Shown piece by piece: positions 35,867-48,140 of a DNA stretch of 64,000 bases. Each line of letters opens with the position of its first letter. Within the stretch, counting starts at the first letter, position 1. A model generated the notes under the pieces. That model saw only the letters and a list, made by a program, of their open reading frames with translations. It did no database searches and had not been told where the DNA came from. The position numbers and the translations under genes were made by a program. Location: positions 1,364,001-1,428,000 of the forward strand of contig BCKC01000002.1 in assembly GCA_001600455.1 (NCBI GenBank), read 5' to 3'. The DNA is from Endocalyx cinctus (lineage: Eukaryota > Ascomycota > Sordariomycetes > Amphisphaeriales > Apiosporaceae).

Positions 35867-38800
35867 TGTATAGAATGCGATTACTCAGTTTGAACTTTGC
35901 GTATGATACTAGAAGCTTTTGATACTACGAAACGGCCGATATATGCCTGGTTGCTAGATATGTGAAATAGTAAAAAATAATACCTCTTTAAAACGTCAGT
36001 TAGACCGATTTCTTTTTGAATCCATCTTATATATAAATCTAAAGCTGTTGGGGTTTTTAGTCCATAGTCATTAGAGTTGACGAGTTGCTGATCTCTTAAC
36101 GACGTCATACATAATCAATGAAATCATCAGGTTCCAGTTTTGTAGAGGTAAGTTTCCGCTATCATCTACGATTTGTGGTAAAATATTCAGGTACTCAACT
36201 TTGGCGGAAAACTCAATTCTTCATGACCTCAGCAAGACATAAAACCTATATCCTCTCTAGCGATGGTATAAGAAGGTCGAGATCGATAGTTGAAGAAGTG
36301 AGCCCTCATCTAGCGTTATCCACCTACAGTACAATACGTAGAGACAATAATCGGATACTGTTGTACATCCGAATAGCAAATATTAGAAAGGAGGGACTTA
36401 TGTATCATAGGATAAAGGAAACATCACCCGCGCCGCTCTGGAACTATGGTCAATCGAATCATAGTGATGTGGCCTGGTATGCAAAATTTCTACTAGCCAA
36501 ATACATAGAAGGAGTCGTAAGAGCTAGAGCTTACCATACTCATATCAGGATAGCATGTGTTTTTATACATCCAATAATGAATATGACGTCCCTAGAGGCA
36601 GATTGTACCCAACGATGTTGAAAGAAAGGAACGCCGTTCAAACTTGCTCGTCGCTCGGCGAGTTAACAACTGAACGTGAGCCGCACCATCCCTCGCGCTG
36701 TCAGGAGACGGGACAATTAGCAATTATTATCATTTCTCGGGCGGCGAAAGGAAGATTATGAATATGGTGGAAGGACAGTAAATACCTGCTAATCGGAGGC
36801 CATACATATGTGGTGGAGCAAGCTCGGAGCTTGGAATATAATGATACTAGTCAGGTAGTTTTCAATACAGTATGTCTGCAAGTTGAAGGGATACTTATCC
36901 CAGGTTTCTTCTCCACATTGCTCCTCAATTACTATGATTGATTATATAATTTGCTACCGATCATCTCGGATGATATAGCTGAAGATGCAAAAGGTTCTTA
37001 GATGTACCCCTTACGAGGGCTCACCTCTCCTTCACTATAACCAAGGACAATATTTTCAGTCTCTAATTTCTCTTCATTTCACCATATAGCACTAGATACA
37101 TTGAGTGCTATGTGAATTAACTAACATACGAAATGGGCATTGGTGCTGGCGTCAACCTATTACTTGCTTACTATAGATCTCGAGTGTTTGTGGGAGATAC
37201 TCTTCTTTCCTCAGGGGTCAATCAATATGGTCATCTCGTTGCGAGCAATTAGCCTAACTGTATCTCTCAATATCTACTTACCCTTAAGAACGTACGACCC
37301 GGTACTCCTTAATTATCATCATCAAATATGCTACGTATGAGAGGCGTGACGGTCAATGCCGTCTCCAGAGGACGACGTCGCTCCTCTAAAGGAATCCTTA
37401 GCTTAGTTGTAGTCTTATTAATAACACATACCTGTTTTAACGAGCTCTCATAGTGGCCAAGATGAATATGGTCTTGCACATATACCTAGGATAAGTTTGG
37501 TACTTAGAGGCAAAATATCATCAATCTTCCCTTTCCATAGCTAGCATGTCAGTCTCAAACACCACCGGAGCCGGCACGCTTGGTATATCAATCAAACTTT
37601 TGATTTCTATCCCGCTCAACTCTTATGATGATATTTATATATGGGAAGAGGAACTTTATTTATTTATTTTCGAGCTCGGCTCCGAGTTCCAAGCTTCCCC
37701 CCTTCCACTTATATATAGCCTTCGAGAAGGTCTGACTAGCATGTCCCATTTTCCCGGTCGGTAGCGGCGAACCCGACTTGTCTCATGGTCTCCGGGTATT
37801 TATCTCGTCTCAGGTATTTGTCAGGATGGATGGTAATTTAAGGCGAAGCCGTTCGCGTGTGTAAACGTGTGGCGATTCGACGCGATTCGAAATATCTCGG
37901 CTCGCGATGGGGGTGGTGCTGTCCAACCCGCAGGAGAACGAGAGTTTGGTACGATGTCTCGCATATTAATGAGTCCTGGGTTTTGTTTTTTCTTGCCCCC
38001 CTTTTAGCCAAGTTAAATATGAATAAGAAAAATAATGCCACTTTAAAACCTTTTCATCAAAGATGTCATGCTAAGCTGATGCGCGCTGCAGATATAGGTG
38101 ACCGCATTTGACTGGGCGGGCAAAATTGATCTCGATATGAGATGTTGTGGAGATTAGTAGCGTTTCTGGCCATTGAGATTCGATACTCAATATTCTTGGC
38201 TAGCTGATTCTGATTTGAGAATCCTGCATGGCCACATTAGGTATTCGGCCGCGTTGCCCATCTGGCCATCTTTCTCTCGTATGACGGTGAGAACTAGCAG
38301 CGAGGGGTCACTTCTCCATGTCCGAAGCTACTCTATAATTCATTCTATAGGTCGTGAGAAAAAGCCGAGGTAGGTTCAAAGGTCTTGCTCGTAGGCACTA
38401 CCTTGATTTTTTTCTCTCTTTCCCTCTTCGTGTACAATTTTAATTTCATGGGGAGATCCTTTTTTGGAACGCGCTTATATGCGACCTCTCACCGTGGGTT
38501 TCATCAACGAACAAAACACGTTGGCGGGTCGTAACGTTGCGCTATTCCATGGGGTCGCTTAATATGCTGTGCGCCACGAAAAGAATATCTCTTCCTGTTT
38601 ACGGTCCTCGCTATACAGGAGGGGGCACGTCAGCACGCGAGAGAAGAGGCAAGTCGCCGGGTCGGAGCTTTTTAATCCCCTCTCTTCTCCTTCGTCTGAG
38701 AGGCTATCTGCATGTATGGGGGAGATCTCAGCGATATTAAAAATCTAAGTAGATCCGGGTCGGGGGGAAACCCCTTCATGTAGGGAGCTACGTGTTAAAC

Positions 38801-41800
38801 GACTCTGCACGCGCGCACAGACAGCTTGTGTGCCCAATGCCATATTGAATTTACAATATTTCACGTCACATGCAAGACTAGATGTAACCTCGCTTTGTAG
38901 GAATGCAATATCCAGCCGCTCACACCACACTTTCTCTGCTAATGCGTGCGTATGCGCGGACGGACTGATACTACGGCGGGCTCAAGTCTACTTTAGCCGG
39001 ATTCCATCATCAGTAAGCAAGGCCCGAGTTTGAAACCTCAGCGCCAGTAAGAGCAAAGTATAGCAATGATTGGGAGTGGCGCAAATCCGGCGCGGATCTC
39101 TACGAACCCGAATGCCTCGACCAGATGGGATATCTGATTCGGTCGTACTGTTGTGTATGACTCGGGAGATTTTTTCAGAGATCGCTAAATTCTTCAGGAG
39201 AACAAAGATGGGACGAAAACAAAAAATAAAACTTTTTCTGGCCCCTCGTCCCCATCTTTCCCTACTTTGGAAAACCACGGGCGTGTTCACGGCGGTCTAC
39301 CAAGGACCGCACGTGCAGAGCGTGCGTTAGTACTTTCTTGACGACTTGAGAGTGGAGGTGCCTCCTCACTCCCCGGAAATCCATGAGAAACGGCCCGTCA
39401 TTAGATTGTTCCAGGTGATGGAAGACCATTATTGTCTAAAGATATAAACAGTACAATGAAATATTTCATTGTTATGGATAATTAGCCGTCGTTTCACTTT
39501 TTTTTTCCTTGTGCCCGTTTCCTCTTCTCTATAGCATGAATGTGGTACGCATAGCAAAAGGCGCAGTGGCACCAATTCTGGTTGGGTATATTAAGCACTC
39601 AAAGGATCTGAACTCGAGCGGTAGAGTTGGAGATAGCATCACAGGCGGATTGGCCGTAAAAGATATTTATCCCGCCCATCCATGAAAGTACTGGCTCGGG
39701 TCCGAAGAAACCCGTCGGATGCCCTCATCTTGGGACTAACAGGGTTGTCCTAAAGTTTTTACGATCGCCATAAATCAAATCTAGTACTAAGCAGTTTGTC
39801 AGCTTTCTTAATTTCTATTCCACGAGGTTTCCACGATTTCCAGGTCTTCTCGGCTCGAGGAACAGTTAAGTTTGGGTCGACTTCCTCCACTATTCGAGAA
39901 GAAGATCCACGCAGGACCGATTATCTTCTTAACGAGAGGGTTCTTTTATCCTCAAGGAACGTCATAGTAATAATACCTGCAATGGAACGGCGGGACGGTC
40001 CCTTAGGATGGATGCCTTGTTGGTTGAAACTAGAAAGAAGAAGGGAAAAGTAGCGAGAGAAGGAGGTAAGAACGAGAATGCGCCGAGCACGACCGTAGTG
40101 TGTTTATTTGCCACAAACGGGATGTTCGTGGTTCTATATACCATAGGGAAGAATATCAGAACCATATTTATTTTAAGCTTGGGACCCGCACCTCTCTTGG
40201 TGTGATTAATTAACTGGATGAGGAAAAAGTAAGAGTGACGACTGTTCACATTATTATGCTAGGAAGGGCTAGGAAGGGGAAGGAGGGCAGAATGGTTGGG
40301 TAATGGTTTGACGCTTTCATACTCGGCTCTCGTGGTTACAAATATGGCAGATCTGTAGCAGGGATATTAAGCAAGAAATCATTTAGGCTGAATGAGATGC
40401 GACCACCGCTGCTACGTTGTTAAGATTCAGTGCCGGGTACTTGGGCATCTTGGCTGACCTTGTCCTAATTATGAAGAGTTGCGACGGAGGGTAGTAATTG
40501 AGCTTACCTCGGCCAGTTAAGCGACCAATCTTCCCCAATCCCATGTGCTTTGAAACAAGTAAACGAGAATGGAGTTAATGCGCCTGAAATGGTAGGATAT
40601 TAGGTTTGTATGTGTATATAAAACTACGTGATAACATTGGCCCGCCTAATCTGGGGATAATGCATACTCAATAAGAATCGAGAAGATTTGGAATTAAGGT
40701 GAACTGGTCAACTGATGTTTGTTAATAATTGTTTTATATATCTCTACGCATATTTTAAACAGACTTTGGAGATGATAAGTGTACTGTTACTGGATATAAG
40801 AGAGAGAAAAAAAAGGGAAAGGAAAGGAAAAGAGAAAATGCCTGTAAGAAAACATCCGAGCACGGTGATTGACTGCATGGGTTAAGATTCCGAACATTGT
40901 AAAAGGTAAAGTGCCGTGAATTATTGTTTTATACTAGTGACGTGCTTTTCCTATTATTGTAGATGGATACGTAGAATATCTTCAATGTGGTGTAACCCTC
41001 TGTTAAAAGATAATTTCTCGCGTAGCAAACATTCGCTTCCATCAGTGCTTTTGAGGGATAGGACGGAGATGCGTCAAATAAGGCCCTTCCAACAACGAAT
41101 ATAACACTGGGCAATGCAATCCACAGGCGGATGGATCACTCACTCATGACGACTTTTTGTTACTTACAAGCCCCCCTAGTATGTAGATACATACTCCTTC
41201 TTCTACCGTGTCTTGGCAAGCGGTCGACTGTCTGCAATTTTGCCCCCCAGAAAGTTTGAAGCTACAAAGAGGTCAAAACGTTTTAAATCGATTGAATCTG
41301 GAGGACGTATTTAGAATACTTTTCTTTTTATGAGACGTATAGCTACCTATATAAGTTTCATTTAGATGAGATATATGTAACTTAATACACTAATAAGGCT
41401 TACGCAGTATGTATTGACAGCATATACATTATGTAGGTAGGAATAATAACTTCGGGTCTTAAGAACGCAAACATTATACATATACACTATGCCTGACAGG
41501 GGGCCGGGGAGCGCTGAGCGAGCGAGAGAGAGAGAGTCCGGGGTGCTCAGTCGCACAGGGAGAGAGAACCCGGAATATAGCGTCACATCGCACTTCTCAA
41601 CATATCATCGGGCTGCATGTTTCTTCCTCGAGCCCATAAGCGTTCCTCATCCACCCAAGCAGCTTTTTTCTCTCTTCTGCATCCATCACTCCCGAATTCT
41701 TTTGTGGAAATCCAGAGAGAGAAAAAAGAAAAAGAAAAAGAAAAAGGTATGACCAATAAGATGCGAATGAAGGGGTCAAGGTGGGGAGGAAGGATTTTTT

Positions 41801-42045
41801 TTTTTTTAAAGAAATCCCAGATCATAATATGGGACGATTCCCATGGTACGCTAAGGGTGATATATCTGATAATTAGCAACCATGTTTAATCCTTTCGACT
41901 TTGATAATATGATCGGGATAAAAATAGGTGACCACGAGGCAAATGTTCACGAGTCATTCAGAAAGTGCACAAAACAAGGCGAGATGTTGTAGTGTACGTG
42001 CACGCCAGAATATATGCTACGTAAATATACATATACACTGCATAC

Positions 42046-42063
42046 CTACCTACACGTAGGTAG
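42046..42063. repeat. perfect inverted repeat, 8-2-8
   Basis: CTACCTAC, two bases, GTAGGTAG, seen directly. It could be a small cruciform or factor site; no gene lies within 2.5 kb. Confidence 0.8.
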
Positions 42064-44366
42064 TAACATATACATGTGCTCTCGTCCGAATTCTGGGAAT
42101 AACACGGCGCTTAACTCTTGGGTTGCAGACTTGGTAATTACTACTGACCCCTCCCCCTACAGACTTCGGTATTCGTTCTTTGCTACGGTTCCTCTCGATG
42201 GTTGATGAAGGTTCATTAAAGTCTGGCACGAACTCCGCTGAAATGTAACGGCGGCAGAGGATGTAACGCTCTTTGCTTATTGAACCAAGAAACGCGTGTC
42301 CCCGGTACAGGCCCTCAGATATATTTGCTCTTCTCTTCTTTTTTTTTTTTTTATCATTCTAACGTAATGAAATTTGCACCACGCTAGCTAGCGTAGAGAT
42401 GACAAGGATCCTAAACTCTCCTAAACTCGGTCGAGCGATGATGGGAGGCCTGGGTTTGGAACTGACGAACCTCTGGTCCGTGTCTTATGGCGAAGAGCCC
42501 TTGATCAAGCTTCGGCTCCTTCTATCCTCTCGTTTCGGGTCCTCGTGTTTAAACGAAGAGAAACGACCGGAGCTTGGCAGGCTTTCCTGGACAAGGGGGG
42601 TTCGTTATCAAAGGCCGAATTAAACATCAGAATCCGCTAACTCACCGGTTTGCAGGGGAAAGATGATCGGTCTCCTGTCAATACCGACCAACAAATGATC
42701 TCAAGTGAAAAGGTAAGAACCTAAAGTATCTAGCGCTTTACGATAATAATTTTTTATCAACTTGCCTGCGGGCTTTTTTGGCGGTTTCAAGCGAGCATGG
42801 TGGTGATCCGGCGGGTATTCGATGCGATCCGACAAGGTGTAGAATCGGGATGCATTTCCCGACGTGTACGGGGATATCACTGAAGAAGTCAATAAATGAT
42901 GTCGGAATACGGAGTACTCTGTATATGTAATAAATATTGGAGAGAAGTGGGTTATTTCTACTGTCCAAAAATCAATAAGAGGGTAATCAAGGCTGACTTG
43001 AAATATAATCTCCAAAAAATAAAATAAAATGAGAAGGTCGTCGATCTCGTTTCTTGTGCTGTCTGATAGAATAGCCTCTCGAAACTGCGGACTTTTAATT
43101 GACACCGGTAGTTACAGCGGCCATGTGCTGACACTTAAGACCTTGTTGTAGTGTAGGTGTAGCACAGTAGCAGTCTGTATGTAAGCGAATATTCCACGTT
43201 CGCTACGTGGCCATGTGGATAGTATATAACCTGTTACTCATATAAAAATATAAGTGGATGAAAAAAAAATGGTGTTATATTCTGATATTTGCTACTCCGT
43301 ACCTAATACACCAACTCAGATTAGATAGACTTATTAAAGTACTACGTAGGGAACTTCACATCCACCAACAGATACCAACAGACACCACCACTCACACATA
43401 CATATTACACTAGGCCCAACACATACACACCTTTAAATGACATATGGGGTATTTAGACACGGCACGGATGTTTGAGTATGGAGAAAAAAGGGTGGGTATA
43501 CTACCTACGCAAAGTGTGGAAGAAGCCGTGGATGAATCGGCAACGTTTTAGGACCTTTTGCATATTTATTAGTTGCAGTTTATTGGAAAAATGAATGGCC
43601 CCCCCGGGTTGTGGGATAGAGGACGGTAGGGGTTTGGTAAGGTTAAAAAAGGTAGGGTGGTGTAGGGATGACAATGACACGAAAGGTGGCCCAAATTCTC
43701 GGTTTTCACGCCTCAGCGGAACTCTCTTCCTTGTTCCACATCTGCATCCTTTCCGTAGTGTAATGTGGTGAAATCGTCTACTTACTCGTCTGGGTTTAGC
43801 GTTGTGAACGTGTAATGAAAAAAGGTCCTTGAAATTGTCCCTATCGTTTCTTTATTCCCCTATTTTCACCTTGATCGAAGTACCTAATCTCGCAGGTTTA
43901 CCTACAAAATCTGCAAGCAGTGTACAACATCTGATCTAGGCATCTTAACATTTTTTATTTTTCCACCTTACCGTATCATGCAAGCCATGTACGAGAACAG
44001 GGTTAAATTTTCTTTCCTGGTCTCATATGGTGTAATATTTGATTGGGTTCTATGAGGCCATTGGATAACCAATTTCTAAAGAAGTAAGGATATTAGAAAC
44101 CGATTCGAAATATCTGCGATGCAAGACTCCGTTTACAAGAAATTTTTGGCTCGGAGATGAAAACAAATTAACTTGATAAAAAAAAAAAAATCTATCTCTT
44201 GCATAATGAAATCTGGAGTAGAGCAATGAAAAGGAACTTAAGCCGCCCATCCTTCCCACATCGACAGGGTTACTACGATGAATGCCTGCCTGCAGCTGAG
44301 CATCTACACTATGCGCGTTACTTCTAAATAGTCCAAAATGTCAATCAATCAAAGTATATATGTTGT

Positions 44367-44413
44367 GTACATACATACACACGCACGTACATACATACAT
44401 ACATACCTACATA
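44367..44413. repeat. (TACA)n / CA-rich simple repeat
   Basis: Imperfect array of ACATAC/ACGCAC units seen directly in the gene-free tract. Confidence 0.85.
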
Positions 44414-45301
44414 CGTATAAATATATACTAGGTATATAAGCACTTGTGGTATATCATGTGGCCAAGAGGTTAAGGTACCGCCACTTGCTGGCAGTACTTT
44501 ACTTTGCTTTGCTTTACTTCCCATACTATACGCATAGAAACTGTTGTTTGCCCCCCCTCCTTTCTGCGCAGCCGTGTGTCTATCTCAATAATGCCATTCG
44601 TAATTCGGTAAATAACGCCTCATTTGCCTTATATCTGATCTGTCTATCTTGTGTATCAAAACTTTTCCGGTTTCCTAACTTTTTCTTCTTTGTGTTATTT
44701 TACTTATAACCCCCCACATAACTCTATCGACGTCGAATTTTGCCTATGTCACAAGATCGTGTCGGACGGGTACAGATCAAGATTCGATTTCTGTAAAGCG
44801 ATACTATACCCGGCCGCCTCTGTCCGGCAGACGCATGGTCTTCTTCAGGGATACTCCTTGGGTCGCTTCCGTCTTCTTCTCCTTTCTTTCTTTTGTCGGC
44901 GGTCTTTTTAAAAAGGGTAGATTCACCCCCCTCATCGCTTCGCGAAAGAATATGTAGGCTCCTGCGTGCCGCCATTATTCGCCCGATTTTTCAGTGGACC
45001 TCGACCTATTATCGCTTCTCCTTCGGCGGTTATCGAAGAATAAAAACTCTTTTCACCAAGCTACATAGTGCTAAAATCACCTTAAGCCATCTGCGATCAC
45101 ACCTGTAGATGGTTTAGTCCCCAAATCGACCATTGCTTTTTGCTGCAGAAGCCACAATATACCACGCTAGGATCCCGATCAGCTGGTAGAGTCACCGTCG
45201 GGTCGGGTGCGTCGTTACACCAAGTCTAACTCCATATAGATCTATCTATCTCTCGAACTTTACTTTTTTTTTTCTCTTCTTACGCGCAATCTTTCATCTT
45301 C

Positions 45302-46717
45302 ATGTCGTTTGCTGCTGTTGAGCTCCCATCGCACGGCCCTTTTAGACATGCCATGGTGGATTCCATGGCGAGGCCTCTCAACTCATGGAATCATGAGCCT
45401 TACGCTCCACGGCACTCGCAATTCTACCCTCAAGAGCAACATAATCATGTACCGCGTCTCCCCCCGCCCTCTAGCATGGTCAGCGGGGCCCACCTAAGCC
45501 TGACTCCTATTTCAAAATCACGAGAACCGCTAACGCATGGTCCAACCCCGTATCCGGATTCGTTTGCAACGGCTCCCCCGCCCGTCCATCGTCCACCGTA
45601 TCCACCAATAACACAAAACCTCGCAGCTCAAACACGGCGACTAACAGATCCCCGGTCCCGTCCCTCACCTACCCATTCATTAGCCGCGAACGAGAGACCC
45701 GAGGATATATCAGAACATATCCGACTGCGTCAGCTCGCCGAAGACCAAGCAGCCTTCCAAGCTCCGAGTCTGCACGCGCCGTTAGCAAACGTGAAGGAAC
45801 CACCACAGCCAAGCCACAGAACCGAATTCCCCCCGATTCGATCGTCATTCAGCTTCCACCCACCGAGTGACCCGTCGTCCGAGCGTTCTCCCGCCACCCT
45901 GACCTCCCCTCAGCATCTATGGCCGTCGCAGTCGGAAGCACGCCATCCGGAGCGGATGAGAATTTCCGAGCTGCTGAGCGACGACGCCAAGTCGGCCACG
46001 CTAGGCCCGTCCTCCTCCTCGTCCACCTTATCCTCCTCCTCGCCCGCGTCCAAGGCCGCCGTGACGGCCACCTCGCCGTCGGTGAAATACAAGATCCGGG
46101 TGCGCCAGCAGCCGTGGGCGGCGCGGGCGTGCGGCTACGGCGAGCGAGACCGGCGCGTGATCGACCCGCCGCCCATCGTGCAGATTTCGGTGGAGGACCC
46201 GCAATCGTCGGAAGCCGAAATTCTGAGTCAGATGCGGCACAGCCACATGGTGATCCACTGCACCATCTGGAACGAGCGGGGCGATCAGGACTGCTCGGCC
46301 ATGCCGGAGGACTACCGCCAGCAGAGGCGGCTCATGGGCATGATCGTATCCTCCCCCTTCGTCGGCAAGGACGAGAACGACAAGGAGGGCTGCTTCTTCT
46401 GCTTCCCGGACCTCTCGTGCCGGACGCCCGGCTCGTACCGGCTCAAGTTCAGCTTCTTCGTGCTCAACCCGTCCTCGATCCCCGGAAGGAAGACGCCTAT
46501 CTTGGCCGTCGTCATGAGCGACGTCTTCACGGTCTACAACGCCAAGGACTTCCCCGGCATGCAGGCGAGCACCCCTCTGACCAAACGGCTTAAGGAGCAG
46601 GGTTGCCCTATATCGATCAAGAAGGGTAATGATAAGAAGAACGTACGCGACGAGAGCGACGATGATGAAGACGACGATGACGACCCACGACGATCAAAAC
46701 GGTCCAGGAAACCATGA
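45302..46717 (+). CDS. velC: velvet-domain regulator VelC
   Basis: Intronless 471-aa member of the velvet family of fungal nuclear regulators of development and secondary metabolism. The N-terminal 260 residues are disordered and Pro/Ser-rich, with an RISELLS block near residue 220. The velvet domain occupies about 261-425: KYKIRVRQQPWAARACGYGERDRR, then DPPPIVQI, HMVIHCTIWNE, MGMIVSSPFVGKDE, EGCFFCFPDLSCRTPGSYRLKFSFF and VFTVYNAKDFPGMQASTPLTKRLKEQG. The C-tail is an acidic stretch (DESDDDEDDDDD) followed by a basic PRRSKRSRKP, a probable nuclear localisation signal. A C-terminal, uninterrupted velvet domain after a long Pro-rich region separates VelC from VeA, VelB and VosA. VelC influences sexual fruiting in Aspergillus nidulans. 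The start follows a pyrimidine-rich leader. Confidence 0.9.
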   Translation: MSFAAVELPSHGPFRHAMVDSMARPLNSWNHEPYAPRHSQFYPQEQHNHVPRLPPPSSMVSGAHLSLTPISKSREPLTHGPTPYPDSFATAPPPVHRPPYPPITQNLAAQTRRLTDPRSRPSPTHSLAANERPEDISEHIRLRQLAEDQAAFQAPSLHAPLANVKEPPQPSHRTEFPPIRSSFSFHPPSDPSSERSPATLTSPQHLWPSQSEARHPERMRISELLSDDAKSATLGPSSSSSTLSSSSPASKAAVTATSPSVKYKIRVRQQPWAARACGYGERDRRVIDPPPIVQISVEDPQSSEAEILSQMRHSHMVIHCTIWNERGDQDCSAMPEDYRQQRRLMGMIVSSPFVGKDENDKEGCFFCFPDLSCRTPGSYRLKFSFFVLNPSSIPGRKTPILAVVMSDVFTVYNAKDFPGMQASTPLTKRLKEQGCPISIKKGNDKKNVRDESDDDEDDDDDPRRSKRSRKP

Positions 46718-48140
46718 GATATGATTATATCTCTTTCTATTCTTGCCCCTTATTTTGGGCTGCCAGGTTTTACAGTATGCATATATGGATGTCTTCTCTA
46801 TATTTTTTTTCTTTTTCACGAGACAGACAGTATGGTTTTTTTTTTTTTTTTTTTATATATAATTGTCCCCTTCGTGATTTCTTCAGAAGTATTATGCGGT
46901 TGAGATATCCTGGAATTGCGACAAATGGGTTGATTGCACAAAGTGTTATTTGACACGAAGATATCATTGGCTGTTTATATATGGGCTGGCGCGATGGGCA
47001 AAACAAAATACATAATCGAGGTCATGTTCGTTTTTTTTTTTTTCAAGGGATCTGGTAGATAAGAGAATGGTATGATTCATTTGGGGGATTCTGGCTTCAG
47101 GCTTCAGGAAAAGAGGACAAAACTTTTATAAGTGAGCTTTGGCTGGTTGAAATATTCTTCTTTATATTCTTTTCGGGATGGGTAGATTAACCCTACCATG
47201 ATCACGTTTTTCTCAAAAGACTTCAGGTCACTTACTGGAGAAGAGCTGGAAAAAGGATCCTCTTCTGATCAGAAGAAGGATTGCTTCATGAACAAGCTGT
47301 TGACACAGAACGGTAACAAGACTCACTTTTTATCTTAATGGATCTTTACTACATATATGTCGAGAGGGTCTGTGCAGCTTAGCTAGCTATATCCATAAAA
47401 TGGAATTTCTAGATTCCTAGTGTCTAAACGACAAGTTTGAATAATATGAATTAAATAAGATAAAACAAATATAAAATATTTACCAAAATTATAGGGCTTC
47501 TTCTTAGAAATTACTTTAGTATAGAAAGAAGCGAATTATATAGGTATATATATATATATATGAGATATGAGATTGTATGAGGTGAGGTAAAGTTAAGCAG
47601 TCTGGCAGTCTGGCAGTCTGGCGGTTCATATTTTAATACACTAGTGTAACGGTCAGACAGTTCCGAAAAATAGCGATTTCCTCTTTAAATAAAATGTATC
47701 TTATAGAAGCATAAAGTAAGGGACCTGAATGCTGGTTAATTACCTATCATTTAAGCTATTAGATTATTTTTCCACTAAATCGATGGGTGAGAGACACTGT
47801 CAGAACTGTAAGACTCCGAAACTAGCAAAACTTAGTAAGGCGATAAGACTTTGATGAGGAACTAGTCCCAAAACGAGAGTATCTAATACAGGAAAATAGG
47901 GAAAAGTCGGGAAAAGAGTCCCCAACATTGATTACATGCGTTTTAATTTTTCTTAGCAGCATATTTTTTTTTTCGGAGCTCTCCAAAACTTCCTGCATAA
48001 GCTGGGCCCTTTTTTCTTCTTGTTCTTGTAATTCTCGCAATCTGCCATCCTTTTCTTTGACCTCCGATTCCATTTCTGTCGTCCTCCCTCCCCATTTACC
48101 TAGTACATCATATTTATAACCTCTCAATCGCACGTTTATA
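46718..48140. other. intergenic spacer
   Basis: 1.4 kb with T runs (46838-46853, 47031-47043), an AT run (47545-47562) and a three-copy 8-bp tandem repeat (47598-47621). A minus-strand frame antisense to the first exon of the next gene (47822-48232) is a shadow and not called. Confidence 0.55.
47598..47621. repeat. tandem octamer CAGTCTGG x3
   Basis: Three perfect adjacent copies seen directly in the spacer upstream of the pyruvate dehydrogenase gene. Confidence 0.9.

Larger units (their letters stand above)
35867..45301. other. 9.4-kb tract without recognisable gene
   Basis: The longest gene-free stretch of the window. Open frames are at most 167 codons (36118-36621) and none has motifs, a codon pattern or introns I can support. 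It contains two exact copies of the TACGGAGTA word (42908-42916, and 43293-43301 on the other strand), an 8-2-8 inverted repeat at 42046-42063, a TACA-type simple repeat near 44367-44413 and several homopolymer tracts. Its right end is the long pyrimidine-rich leader of the velvet gene. Confidence 0.5.

Noticed and set aside
36118..36621. 167-codon open frame on the plus strand
   Set aside because: No motif, AT-rich random-looking composition, and no conserved splice partners. Its length is plausible by chance in 64 kb.
38160..38190. TTGAG-ATTCGATA-CTCAA, resembling a tRNA T-arm
   Set aside because: The loop is eight bases and no acceptor stem, D-arm or anticodon arm is found at the proper distance.
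44455..44500. tRNA-like D-arm (GTGGCCAAGAGGTTAAGG) resembling the A box of tRNA-Ser/Leu
   Set aside because: The anticodon stem is imperfect, position 33 is not T, and no T-arm (GGTTCRA) follows. Not a tRNA gene; at most a fragment.
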